Positions 51,223 through 59,797 of a stretch of 64,000 bases of DNA are shown here, piece after piece. The notes beneath the pieces were generated by a model. It worked only from the letters and a program-made list of their open reading frames with translations, did no database searches and was not told where the DNA came from. Made by a program: the position numbers and the translations under genes. This stretch comes from Rhodocyclales bacterium (GTDB taxonomy: Bacteria > Pseudomonadota > Gammaproteobacteria > Burkholderiales > Rhodocyclaceae). Each line of letters opens with the position of its first letter. The stretch's first letter is position 1. The DNA is taken from positions 1 to 64,000 of the forward strand of contig JAPLQX010000019.1 of assembly GCA_026399435.1 (NCBI GenBank), in the 5' to 3' direction.

Positions 51223-51861
51223 ATGTTCTCGAAATTGATGCCCAGAGAGGCCAAGTTCTTCGATTTGTTCAATGCCCACGCTGACCTGATCGTCAAGGGT
51301 GGCCGACAACTGGTGGCCCTGGTGGATGATCTGGGGAAAGGCCCCGATGTGCTGGCGCAGCATGTGCAGGCCATCGACGAGATCGAGACGTCGGCCGACA
51401 AGATCACCCACGAAACCATCGCGCTGCTGCATACCTCGTTCAACACGCCGCTGGATCGCGACGAGATCCACCAGTTGATCATGCGCATGGACGATATCCT
51501 CGATCTGATCCAGGATTTCGCCGAGGCGATGTATCTCTACGACATACGCCAGTTGACGCCCGAAGCCAGGCAGCTTTCCGACATTGTCGCCTCGAGCTGC
51601 GAGCGGGTGAAGTCCGCCGTGATCCTGCTGCACAAGATGGACAACGCGCCGGCCATGCTCAAGCTGTGCCGTGAGATCGACCAGCTCGAGTCCGATGCCG
51701 ACCGTGCCATGCGCACCGGCATCACCAAGCTGTTCCGTGAAGAGGCGGACGTGCGCCAGTTGATCAAGATGAAGGGCATCTACGAGTTGTTGGAGTCGGT
51801 GACCGATAGAGCCGAGGACGTGGCCAACATCATCGAGGGCATCATCCTCGAGAACTCCTGA
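51223..51861 (+). CDS. DUF47 / PhoU-like phosphate transport accessory protein
   Basis: The 212-residue all-helical protein opens MFSKLMPREAKFFDLFNAHA and contains QAIDEIETSADKITHETIAL and REEADVRQLIKMKGIYELLE, with acidic E-x-x-x-D metal-binding motifs of the PhoU/DUF47 fold. It normally sits next to Pit and modulates low-affinity phosphate uptake. Pit follows 9 nt later, so the pair is an operon. The start at 51223 is the first ATG consistent with the family. Confidence 0.94.
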   Translation: MFSKLMPREAKFFDLFNAHADLIVKGGRQLVALVDDLGKGPDVLAQHVQAIDEIETSADKITHETIALLHTSFNTPLDRDEIHQLIMRMDDILDLIQDFAEAMYLYDIRQLTPEARQLSDIVASSCERVKSAVILLHKMDNAPAMLKLCREIDQLESDADRAMRTGITKLFREEADVRQLIKMKGIYELLESVTDRAEDVANIIEGIILENS

Positions 51862-51870
51862 GTCGCCGTC

Positions 51871-52878
51871 ATGCAAGCGGTCGAGATGAGTCTGACGGTG
51901 ATCGTGGTGCTGGTGCTGCTGGCGCTGGTCTTCGATTTCATGAACGGCTTTCATGACGCGGCCAATTCGATCGCCACCATTGTTTCGACAAGGGTGCTCA
52001 AGCCCCATCAGGCGGTAGTCTGGGCGGCCGTTTTCAATGTGGTCGCGATATTCATTTTTCAGCTTACCGTGGCCAAGACCATTGGCAAGGGCACCATCGA
52101 CCCGGCCGTCGTTGATCACTATGTGGTGTTCGGCGCCCTGATCGGCGGCATTGTCTGGAACATCATCACCTGGTACTACGGAATTCCATCGAGTTCATCA
52201 CACGCCCTGATCGGCGGCCTGGTGGGCGCAGCCGTGGCCAAGGGGGGCACGGCCACGTTGATCTGGAGCGGCCTGGGCAAGGCCCTGCTGTTCATCCTGG
52301 TCGCTCCGGTGCTGGGTTTCCTGCTCGGCGGCTTTCTCATGGTGGGCATCTCCTGGATATGCAACCGGATGGCGCCGCGCAAGGTGGACAAGGTGTTTCG
52401 CCGCTTGCAGCTGCTTTCTGCCGCGGCCTACAGCATCGGTCACGGCGGCAACGATGCGCAGAAGACCATCGGCATCATCTGGATGCTGTTGCTGGCGGCC
52501 GGTGTTACCCAGGCGAACGAATCGGTGCCGGTCTGGGTCATCGTCGCCTGCTATACGTCGATGGGTCTGGGTACCATGTTCGGCGGCTGGCGCATTGTCC
52601 GCACCATGGGGCAGCGCATCACGAAGCTGAATCAGGCCAAGGGCTTTTCCGCCAACATGGGTGGAGCGATTACCTTGTTCATGTCCACCCTGCTGGGCAT
52701 ACCGGTATCGACGACGCACACCATCACCGGCGCGATCGCAGGGGTGGGCTCTACCGGTGGCCCCAGAAACGTGCGCTGGGGCGTTGCCGGCGGCATTGTC
52801 TGGGCCTGGATCCTGACCATTCCGGCCAGTGCACTGATTGCGGCGATTGCCTGGTGGTTCGGCCGACTGGTGCTGTGA
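51871..52878 (+). CDS. pit: Low-affinity inorganic phosphate transporter Pit
   Basis: The 335-residue PiT-family permease (about ten helices) imports metal-phosphate driven by protons. Both family repeats are visible: FDFMNGFHDAANSIATIVST, with GIPSSSSHALIGGLVGAA, and the later SIGHGGNDAQKTIGI with GIPVSTTHTITGAIAGVG. It is encoded right behind its DUF47 partner. Some PiT proteins also carry other anions; nothing here decides that. Confidence 0.95.
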   Translation: MQAVEMSLTVIVVLVLLALVFDFMNGFHDAANSIATIVSTRVLKPHQAVVWAAVFNVVAIFIFQLTVAKTIGKGTIDPAVVDHYVVFGALIGGIVWNIITWYYGIPSSSSHALIGGLVGAAVAKGGTATLIWSGLGKALLFILVAPVLGFLLGGFLMVGISWICNRMAPRKVDKVFRRLQLLSAAAYSIGHGGNDAQKTIGIIWMLLLAAGVTQANESVPVWVIVACYTSMGLGTMFGGWRIVRTMGQRITKLNQAKGFSANMGGAITLFMSTLLGIPVSTTHTITGAIAGVGSTGGPRNVRWGVAGGIVWAWILTIPASALIAAIAWWFGRLVL

Positions 52879-52933
52879 GTCCGTGCCTGGCGCGACGACG
52901 CCTTTGTCTGCCGCCGCTGAGCCCCGTAGCTGC

Positions 52934-53818
52934 ATGAATACCCGTATTGCTCCCGGTCCGGCCGCCTTTGCTTTGATGGTTCTGTTGTGTGCCATCTGGG
53001 GTTTTCAGCAGGTGGCGATGAAGTTCGCCGCGGCCGAAATCAGTCCGATCCTGCAGGCCGGCCTGCGCTCCGGCCTCGGTGCCGTGCTGGTCTATGTCTG
53101 GGCGCGCTGGCGCGGCATTGCGTTGCTCGTCGCCGATCAGTCGCTGCGCCCCGGCTTGCTCGCCGGCCTTTTGTTCGGTCTCGAATTCGTCTTCATTTTC
53201 GTTGGCGTCGAGCGCACGACCGTGTCGCGTATGGTCGTGTTCCTCTACACGGCGCCCTGCTTCACGGTGCTCGGCCTGCACTTCTTCGTCCCCGGCGAGC
53301 GCATGGGCTGGCGGCAGGGCGCCGGCGTGATGCTGGCGTTCGCCGGACTGGTGCTGGCCTTCGTCGACAAGGCGGTCGGCGGCAGCCTGCTGGGCGACGT
53401 CTTCGGTGTGCTGGCGGCGCTGTTCTGGGCGGCGACGACGGTGCTGATCCGCGCCACCGCGCTGGCCCGGGTCACGGCCACCAAGGTCCTGCTCTATCAG
53501 CTGGTGGTGTCGGCCGCCGTGATGTTTCCGCTGTCTTGGCTGGTCGGCGAACGCGGCATCGCCGTCCTGTCAGCGCCGACTCTCTGGGCCATGGCCTATC
53601 AGATCGTGATCGTTGCCTTCGCCAGCTATCTGGCGTGGTTCTGGCTGCTGACGCGCTACCTCGCCGGTCGCCTGCTGGTGTTCTCGTTCCTGACGCCCCT
53701 GTTCGGCGTCTGGTTCGGCATGCTGCTGATGCATGACCAGCCCAGTCTGCATTTCTTCGTCGCTGCCGCGCTGGTGGTGGGCGGCATAGTCCTGGTCAAT
53801 CTGCCGGCGCGCAAATGA
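52934..53818 (+). CDS. EamA/DMT-superfamily transporter
   Basis: The 294-residue ten-helix exporter has two EamA halves. The first is ALMVLLCAIWGFQQVAMKFA; the second starts near LLGDVFGVLAALFWAATTVL. Substrates of the family are metabolites or amino acids; none can be fixed here. One GCGCCGACTC copy is inside (53573-53582). It overlaps azlC by 4 nt, so an efflux-related operon with AzlCD is likely. Confidence 0.9.
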   Translation: MNTRIAPGPAAFALMVLLCAIWGFQQVAMKFAAAEISPILQAGLRSGLGAVLVYVWARWRGIALLVADQSLRPGLLAGLLFGLEFVFIFVGVERTTVSRMVVFLYTAPCFTVLGLHFFVPGERMGWRQGAGVMLAFAGLVLAFVDKAVGGSLLGDVFGVLAALFWAATTVLIRATALARVTATKVLLYQLVVSAAVMFPLSWLVGERGIAVLSAPTLWAMAYQIVIVAFASYLAWFWLLTRYLAGRLLVFSFLTPLFGVWFGMLLMHDQPSLHFFVAAALVVGGIVLVNLPARK

Positions 53819-54513
53819 CGAGGACCGAGTCGTTTGTCCTCGGCCTGCGCTCGGTCATGCCGCTGTTGCTGGGCGTAGCGCCGTTTGGCGTGATCTATGG
53901 CGTGGTGGCGCTGCAAAGCGGCATCCCGCCCCTGGTAGCGATGGCGATGTCATCGATCGTCTTTGCCGGCTCCGCCCAGTTTCTGCTGGCCCAACTGGTC
54001 GGCGCCGGCGCGCCGCTGTTGCTCACCGCGGGCGCGGTGGGGCTGGTGAATCTGCGCCATGCGCTCTACAGCGCCTCGGTCGCGCCCATGCTGGCGCATC
54101 TGCCGCGGCGCTGGAAAATCCTGCTGGCCTATCTGCTGACCGACGAGGCCTATGCGGCAGCGATCCCGCATCTGATTGCCGTCAAGCCGAATTCGTCGCA
54201 GTCCGCGCTGGCGCACTGGATTCTGTTCGGTTCCGGCTTCGGTCTGTGGGCGGGCTGGCAATTGGCGACGCTGGCGGGTGTACTGATCGGTACCCAGCTG
54301 CCCTCGAATCTCGGGCTGGATTTCGCGCTGCCGCTGACCTTCATCGCCATCGTCGTGCCGATGATCGCCAGTCGCGCGCTGTTGGCGGCGGCCGTGACGG
54401 CAGGTGCGGTGGCCGTTGCCCTGGCGGCGATGCCCTACAAGGTGGGGCTGTTCATTGCCGCGCTGGCTGGCCTGGTCGTCGGGGCCGCGTTGACGAGAAA
54501 GGCGAAGAAATGA
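53815..54513 (+). CDS. azlC: AzlC family branched-chain amino acid exporter subunit
   Basis: The 232-residue large subunit of the AzlCD (LIV-E) exporter. LRSVMPLLLGVAPFGVIYGV at the N-terminus and MSSIVFAGSAQFLLAQLVGA are signature segments, with NLRHALYSASVAPML after. It has about six to seven helices. It is overlapped by azlD at its 3' end by 4 nt and by the EamA gene at its 5' end. The substrate may be Leu/Ile/Val or analogues. Confidence 0.93.
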   Translation: MTRTESFVLGLRSVMPLLLGVAPFGVIYGVVALQSGIPPLVAMAMSSIVFAGSAQFLLAQLVGAGAPLLLTAGAVGLVNLRHALYSASVAPMLAHLPRRWKILLAYLLTDEAYAAAIPHLIAVKPNSSQSALAHWILFGSGFGLWAGWQLATLAGVLIGTQLPSNLGLDFALPLTFIAIVVPMIASRALLAAAVTAGAVAVALAAMPYKVGLFIAALAGLVVGAALTRKAKK

Positions 54514-54821
54514 ATCTCTGGTGGCTGATGCTGGTATGCGGCGTGATTACCTTCGGCATCCGCTATTCCTTCATCGCCGCGGAAGGACACTATCAGCCGC
54601 CGACGTGGTTTCGCCGGCTGCTGCCCTTCGTCCCCATCGCGGCACTGACGGCGCTCACGGCGCCGGAACTGCTGCTGGTGCAGGGCGAGATCATGTTCGA
54701 CGGCGGCAATCCGCGCTTGTGGGCCGGATTGGTGGCCATCATCGTCGCCGCCCTCTGGCGCAATACCTTGCTGACCATCGGCAGCGGGTTTCTGGCCCTG
54801 TTCGTCCTGCAGCGTATTTGA
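54510..54821 (+). CDS. azlD: AzlD family exporter small subunit
   Basis: The 103-residue, four-helix partner of AzlC opens MNLWWLMLVCGVITFGIRYS and has FRRLLPFVPIAALTALTAPE and ALWRNTLLTIGSGFLALF. The start overlaps the azlC stop. It converges on senA, with only 4 nt between the two stop codons. Confidence 0.93.
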   Translation: MNLWWLMLVCGVITFGIRYSFIAAEGHYQPPTWFRRLLPFVPIAALTALTAPELLLVQGEIMFDGGNPRLWAGLVAIIVAALWRNTLLTIGSGFLALFVLQRI

Positions 54822-54825
54822 GTAT

Positions 54826-56028
54826 TCAGTTCGCCTGACAGCTGCGGAAGCCGACGAATATGTCGTCGCGATGCGGCTCGTAGTAGTTGCGGTAGCGCGG
54901 GTGGCGCATGCGCTCGCGGGTCGCGAAGGAGCCGCCGCGCACGCTGCGGTGGGTGTGGAAAAACGGTGCGGCGTATTCGGCATAGGGGTCCGGGCTGAAG
55001 CCCGGATAGGGCGCGAACGGGCTGGCCGTCCACTCCCAGACCTGGTTTCCCCAGTCGAAATCGCCGGCATGGAGCGCGGCGAATTCCCATTCTGCTTCGC
55101 TCGGCAGGCGGCGGCCGGCCCAGCGACACCAGGCTTCGGCTTCATGTGCCGTCAAGTGAATCACGGCCTGCGCGGGCGCCAGATCGACCCAATCGGCGAA
55201 GCGCCGCTGCTGCCAGATGCCGTCCTGCCGGCGCCAATAGCGCGGCATGGTCTGGCCGCTGGCGGCGAGCCATGCCCGGCCGCTCTCCGACCACCATTGC
55301 GGTTGCCGGTAAGCGCCCGCCTCGACGAACGCGAGATAGTCCGAATTTCTCACCGGAGTCGCCGAAATCGCGAAGCCATCGATCCGCTGCGGATGCGACC
55401 ATTTCTCGTTGTCGAAGACGAAGCCCTTGCTCGCAGGCGGACTACCCATCAGGAATTCGCCGCCGGCCAGTACGATGTCGTCGGCGGGCGAGAGCTCGCT
55501 CAATCCATCCGCAGCCGGCCACGCCAGGGTCTGTCGGGTGTAGTGGAAGGCTTCGCCGTGCATGTCCTCATGGAACAGGGCAAGTCGATGGAAATAAAGG
55601 GCGCGGTCCGTTTCCGGCAACTGCTGCAAGGAATCCAGGGCCGAGGCTAGCATGTCCTGAAGGTAGCGCCGGGTGGCGCTCCAGTCCGGTAGGTCGAGTT
55701 GCCAGCGGCTGTCATGCGGCACGTGGCGCGAGTCGTACCATCGGTCGGAATCGGGCAGGCGCGAGGGACGGGGTGGCGCGGTTTCACCCCGGTAGCGCTG
55801 ACACCAATACTCGGTGAACCAGGCGACATGGCCGAGTTCCCACAAGGGAGGATTGATGATGGCAAGGCAGGGCAGGCGCAGCGGATCGGGTGAGCGGACG
55901 CCTTCGACGCGTGATCCGTGCGGCCAGGCCGCAAACTCGTCGAGAAGCCTGATCGTATAATCGCGCGCATCCTGCATCGCATGGGCGAGCAGGGTTTTGT
56001 CCGCGGTTCTCAAATCCGGCGTGTCCAT
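54826..56028 (-). CDS. senA: Selenoneine synthase SenA (EgtB-type, FGE-sulfatase fold)
   Basis: The 400-residue non-heme iron enzyme joins hercynine to a selenosugar. N-terminal DinB_2-type domain carries the 3-His iron site: H67 (LWELGHVAWF), H153 and H157 (LFHEDMHGEAF). The C-terminal FGE-sulfatase domain follows (VLAGGEFLMGS; RLPSEAEWEFAALH; VRGGSFATRERMRHPRYRNY). By itself it could be read as EgtB, but the flanking senB-, selD-like and egtD genes point to SenA. The start has GGAGGAG 6 nt upstream. Its first 8 bases overlap the divergent senB start. Confidence 0.9.
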   Translation of the reverse strand: MDTPDLRTADKTLLAHAMQDARDYTIRLLDEFAAWPHGSRVEGVRSPDPLRLPCLAIINPPLWELGHVAWFTEYWCQRYRGETAPPRPSRLPDSDRWYDSRHVPHDSRWQLDLPDWSATRRYLQDMLASALDSLQQLPETDRALYFHRLALFHEDMHGEAFHYTRQTLAWPAADGLSELSPADDIVLAGGEFLMGSPPASKGFVFDNEKWSHPQRIDGFAISATPVRNSDYLAFVEAGAYRQPQWWSESGRAWLAASGQTMPRYWRRQDGIWQQRRFADWVDLAPAQAVIHLTAHEAEAWCRWAGRRLPSEAEWEFAALHAGDFDWGNQVWEWTASPFAPYPGFSPDPYAEYAAPFFHTHRSVRGGSFATRERMRHPRYRNYYEPHRDDIFVGFRSCQAN

Positions 56029-56989
56029 CACAGCTCCTCCTTCCGTCGTCATTATCAGCCCGGCGCTCGCCAGTGCCAATAACGGCAACTGGCATACCGC
56101 AAGACGCTGGGCGCGATGCCTCGCGGCCAAGTCACGGGTGAGGATCGAGCGCGAGTGGAGCGGGGCCGACGACGACATGATGATCGCCCTCCATGCGCGG
56201 CGGTCGGCAGCGTCGATCGCGAGCTTCGCTACACGCTATCCGCAGCGCCCGGTGGCGGTGGTCCTGACCGGGACCGATGTTTACCGCGACATTCGGGTCG
56301 ATGAGCAGGCGCAGCGCTCCTTGAGGCTGGCCACGCGATTGATCCTGCTGCAGGAAGAGGGATGGCGTGAACTGTCGGCGGCGGATGCCGCCAAGGCCAT
56401 GGTGATCTACCAGTCGGCGCAGCCGTTGAAACCCGGTCGGCGCAGCCGACGCTGGTTCGATCTGGCACTGGTGGGGCATCAGCGGCCCGAGAAGGATCCT
56501 CTCACCGCCGTGCAAGCGCTGCTGCGACTGCCGCCGGAACTTCCGGTGCGCCTGTTTCACGTCGGTTCTGCGCTCGATGCCGGGCTTGCCGCCAAGGTCG
56601 CCGCGCTGGGGGCCCAGGACAGCCGTTATCACTGGCTCGGAGCCCTGTCGCAGGCCGCGACGCGCCAGCGCATCAAGCGTTGCCACCTGCTGCTGCTGCC
56701 CTCACTGATGGAGGGCGGTGCCAATGTGCTGATCGAGGCCGTTACCAGTGGCGTGCCGGTGCTGGGCAGCGACATTCCCGGCAACCGGGGCATGCTCGGT
56801 GCCGACTATCCCGGATGGTTTCCGGTCGGTGATGCAGGGCGCCTGGCGGAACTGGTCCGAGCGGCGATGCGTGATCCCGACTATTACGCGACGCTGTCCC
56901 GGCGCTGCGCCGAGCGGGTATCCTTGTTCACCCCGGCGCACGAATGCGCCGCCGTTTGCAGTCTTCTTGAAATGACAAGGCAATTATAA
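56021..56989 (+). CDS. senB: Selenosugar synthase SenB (TIGR04348-type glycosyltransferase)
   Basis: The 322-residue GT-B-like protein. The N-terminal VVIISPALASANNGNWHTAR is diagnostic of the TIGR04348 family, and the C-terminal nucleotide-sugar region is LLLPSLMEGGANVLIEAVTS with SDIPGNRGMLGADYPGWFPV. In characterised clusters SenB uses selenophosphate and a UDP-sugar to make a Se-glycoside. I chose GTG 56021 because homology begins about 8 residues later; TTG 55997 is possible. There is no strong ribosome site. senC follows 2 nt after the stop. Confidence 0.9.
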   Translation: MSITAPPSVVIISPALASANNGNWHTARRWARCLAAKSRVRIEREWSGADDDMMIALHARRSAASIASFATRYPQRPVAVVLTGTDVYRDIRVDEQAQRSLRLATRLILLQEEGWRELSAADAAKAMVIYQSAQPLKPGRRSRRWFDLALVGHQRPEKDPLTAVQALLRLPPELPVRLFHVGSALDAGLAAKVAALGAQDSRYHWLGALSQAATRQRIKRCHLLLLPSLMEGGANVLIEAVTSGVPVLGSDIPGNRGMLGADYPGWFPVGDAGRLAELVRAAMRDPDYYATLSRRCAERVSLFTPAHECAAVCSLLEMTRQL

Positions 56990-56991
56990 AA

Positions 56992-58056
56992 ATGAATTCC
57001 CCCAAGCTTCCCGCTTCCCCGATTCGGCTAACCAGCTTCAGTCACGGCGGCGGCTGCGGCTGCAAGGTCGCTCCCGGCGTACTGTCCGAGATTCTGCGCG
57101 GTGCGCGCGGCTGGCCGGTGCCGAAAGAACTGATAGTCGGCATCGAAACTGCCGATGACGCGGCCGTGTACCGCCTCAACGACGAGCAGGCCCTGATCGC
57201 CACCACCGATTTCTTCATGCCCATCGTCGATGATCCCTACGATTTCGGCCGGATTGCCGCCACCAATGCAATCAGCGACGTGTATGCCATGGGCGGTACG
57301 CCGATCATGGCGCTGGCCCTTGTCGGTATGCCGATCGACAAACTGCCGCTGGAGGTCATCGGGAAAATTCTTGAGGGCGGTGAGAGTGTTTGCGCCGCCG
57401 CCGGCATTCCGATAGCCGGCGGCCACACCATCGATTCCGTGGAGCCGATTTATGGCCTGGTGGTGATGGGATTGGTACACCCCGATCGGGTAAAGACCAA
57501 CGCCGGTGCGCGGTCCGGCGACGTGCTGATCCTCGGCAAGCCACTCGGCGTCGGGGTGCTGTCGGCAGCCTTGAAGAAAGGCGCGCTGGACGCGGCCGGC
57601 TATGACGCCATGATTGCCAGCACGACCAAGCTGAATACCCCGGGCAGGCGCCTCGCGCATTTTGGCGGCGTGCACGCTCTGACCGACGTCACGGGCTTCG
57701 GCCTCCTGGGCCATCTGCTGGAGGTGTGTCGCGGCGCAAAGCTGTCGGCATTTCTCGACATGGGCAGGATCCCCCTGCTGGCCGAGGTCGAGCAACTGGC
57801 GACGGCAGGCTACATAACCGGAGCCTCGGCACGCAACTGGATGGCCTATGGCGAGGATGTCGCGCTGGACGCGGCGATCACGCCCATGCAGCGCGCCCTG
57901 CTGACCGATCCGCAAACCAGTGGCGGCCTGCTGGTCGCCTGCCAGCCTGCGGCCATCGATGAGGTGCTGGAGGTGTTTCGCGCCGAAGGCTTCGCGGAAG
58001 CAGCCGTGATCGGACGTCTGGAGGACGGTCCGGCCCAGGTGAACGTAGGCGCCTGA
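56992..58056 (+). CDS. senC: Selenide, water dikinase SelD / SenC
   Basis: The 354-residue enzyme makes selenophosphate from selenide and ATP. Active site HGGGCGCKVAP (C22, C24, K25); both are ordinary Cys codons, with no in-frame TGA. Other SelD blocks: DFFMPIVDDPYDFGRIAATN, SDVYAMGGTPIMALALVGMP, GGHTIDSVEPIYGLVVMG and LTDPQTSGGLLVAC. It is directly behind senB, so its product is likely channelled to the selenosugar. No selA, selB or mnmH lies in the window, so a selenoprotein role cannot be judged here. Confidence 0.93.
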   Translation: MNSPKLPASPIRLTSFSHGGGCGCKVAPGVLSEILRGARGWPVPKELIVGIETADDAAVYRLNDEQALIATTDFFMPIVDDPYDFGRIAATNAISDVYAMGGTPIMALALVGMPIDKLPLEVIGKILEGGESVCAAAGIPIAGGHTIDSVEPIYGLVVMGLVHPDRVKTNAGARSGDVLILGKPLGVGVLSAALKKGALDAAGYDAMIASTTKLNTPGRRLAHFGGVHALTDVTGFGLLGHLLEVCRGAKLSAFLDMGRIPLLAEVEQLATAGYITGASARNWMAYGEDVALDAAITPMQRALLTDPQTSGGLLVACQPAAIDEVLEVFRAEGFAEAAVIGRLEDGPAQVNVGA

Positions 58057-58061
58057 AAACG

Positions 58062-59051
58062 CTATTCCGCCCGGCGGGCGAAGAACAGGGCAAACCAGCC
58101 GCGGGGGTCGGTCCACATCCGGATATCGGCAAATCCAGTCGAGGCCAGCAGGGCGGTGAAGCCTTCGGGCGAATACTTGTACGAGTTCTCGGTGTGAATC
58201 CGATCGCCGGTGGCGAACTGCCTCAGGCTGCGGCCTGCGGCATCCGGCCAGCTTGCCGTGAGCGCGCGACGGGCCTCCAGATACATTTCGATGCGGGCAT
58301 TCGTGGCGTTGTAAAAAGCCACGTGCTGCCAGTCGCGGATATCGAAGTCGGCGTCGAGCCGGGCATTCACATGTCGCAGCAGGTTGCGGTTGAAGGCCGC
58401 GGTGACGCCCAGGGCGTCGTCGTAGGCCGCGTCGAGCAGGGCGCGGTCCTTGATCAGATCGACGCCGATCAGCAGGCCGCCCGAAGCATCCAGCCGGTCG
58501 GCCAGACCTCGCAGAAACCTGCGGGCGTCGGGCGGGCTGAAGTTTCCGATGCTGGAGCCGGGATAGAAAAACACCCGTCGTTCCAGCGGAATGTCGTCGG
58601 GCAGTTCGAGTTCGTGCGTGAAGTCGAGACCGACGCCGATCATCTCGATCGCCGGCAGCTCGCGTTTCAGCTGCTGCAATGATTCGCGCATGAAATCGAC
58701 CGAAATATCGACCGCGACGTAGCGGGCGGGAAGAACTCCCGCATGAAAAAGCCTGCCGGCCTTGCCGCAGTTGCCGCAGCCGAGATCGATGAGCGTGAAG
58801 CCATGACCCAGCGCCTGCCGGATCGCCGGCAGATGCTCGCTGAAGATGGCTGCCTCGGTCCGGGTCGGGTAGTACTCGGGCAGCTCGGTAATCGCTTCGA
58901 ACAGGCGTGAGCCGAGCCTGTCGTAGAAGAACTTCGGCGCGATCGAGGCCTGTGTTTGCAGCAATCCGGCGGCAAGCTCCGCGCGCAGCCTGGCGTTTTG
59001 CTGCGGCGAATCCCAGTCGAGAATCTGATGAAGCCTGACCTCGGACGACAT
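58062..59051 (-). CDS. egtD: L-histidine N-alpha-methyltransferase EgtD
   Basis: The 329-residue SAM enzyme trimethylates histidine to hercynine. SAM motif LIDLGCGNCGKAGRLF, then YVAVDISVDFMRESLQQLKR, FFYPGSSIGNFSPPDARRFL and the C-terminal HTENSYKYSPEGF. These are hallmarks of EgtD (DUF2260). It supplies the SenA acceptor. It converges on senC (5 nt apart) and starts 1 nt after the upstream methylase gene's stop, so it is translationally coupled to that operon, not to senA. Confidence 0.95.
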   Translation of the reverse strand: MSSEVRLHQILDWDSPQQNARLRAELAAGLLQTQASIAPKFFYDRLGSRLFEAITELPEYYPTRTEAAIFSEHLPAIRQALGHGFTLIDLGCGNCGKAGRLFHAGVLPARYVAVDISVDFMRESLQQLKRELPAIEMIGVGLDFTHELELPDDIPLERRVFFYPGSSIGNFSPPDARRFLRGLADRLDASGGLLIGVDLIKDRALLDAAYDDALGVTAAFNRNLLRHVNARLDADFDIRDWQHVAFYNATNARIEMYLEARRALTASWPDAAGRSLRQFATGDRIHTENSYKYSPEGFTALLASTGFADIRMWTDPRGWFALFFARRAE

Positions 59052-59052
59052 G

Positions 59053-59763
59053 TCAGTCGGCCAGCAGCAGAAAAACGGTAGGGCGCTTGTCCAGATCGGG
59101 CGCCGGGGTCGTTTTCCAGTCTGCGGTGCGGTGCGTGATGATCTGTTCAGTGGCCAACGTCAGGTCGGTCGCCAGGCAGAGGCGCGTTTTCGGTCGGCAG
59201 GCCTGTAGCAGTGCGCTGAACAATGCCCGGTTCCGGTAAGGCGTTTCGATGAATATCTGGGTTTGCTTGAGCCGGGCCGATTCGTTTTCCAGTTCGGCGA
59301 TGCGAAGGCTGCGTTCCGGTTCGCGTGCCGGCAGGTAGCCGTGGAAGGCGAAGCGCTGGCCATCGAGGCCGGAGGCCATCAGCGCCAGCAGCAAGGAGGA
59401 AGGGCCGACCAGCGGTTTGACGACGAGGCCCAGTTCGTGGGCGCGGCGTACCAGCAGGGCGCCGGGATCGGCCACGGCCGGGCAGCCGGCTTCGGACATC
59501 AGGCCGATATCGTGGCCCTCACGCAGCGGCGCGATCAGTCGCTCGATGTCGGCGGCCGTGGGCGACTCAGGCAACTGCTCGATTGCCAGTTCGCGCAAGG
59601 GCACGGGATGGCCGATGCGCTTGAGTTCGGCGCGCGCCGTCTTGGCGTTTTCGGCGACAAAGCGCGTCAATCGGCATGCCGCCTCGCGGGTAGCAGGCGG
59701 CAAATAGCTCTGCCAAGGGGTGTCGCCGAGGGCGACGGGCAACAGCCAAAGTGTGCCGGACAT
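59053..59763 (-). CDS. SAM-dependent methyltransferase, RsmI-like paralogue
   Basis: The 236-residue tetrapyrrole-methylase-fold protein opens MSGTLWLLPVALGDTPWQSY. Visible motifs: IGLMSEAGCPAVADPGALLV, VVKPLVGPSSLLLALMASGL and HGYLPAREPERS, with QIFIETPYRN. These match COG0313 (16S rRNA C1402 2'-O-methyltransferase RsmI), but the protein is about 40-50 residues shorter and the motifs are divergent, so it is a paralogue of uncertain target. It lies between maf and egtD on the same strand. Confidence 0.82.
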   Translation of the reverse strand: MSGTLWLLPVALGDTPWQSYLPPATREAACRLTRFVAENAKTARAELKRIGHPVPLRELAIEQLPESPTAADIERLIAPLREGHDIGLMSEAGCPAVADPGALLVRRAHELGLVVKPLVGPSSLLLALMASGLDGQRFAFHGYLPAREPERSLRIAELENESARLKQTQIFIETPYRNRALFSALLQACRPKTRLCLATDLTLATEQIITHRTADWKTTPAPDLDKRPTVFLLLAD

Positions 59764-59797
59764 CGGCTAGCGGAGTTTGCGTGTCATGGCAGGCCCG

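Noticed and set aside
57055-57066. Selenocysteine codon in the SelD-type gene
   Set aside because: The GCGCK motif is encoded by TGC codons with no in-frame TGA; the gene needs no SECIS element.
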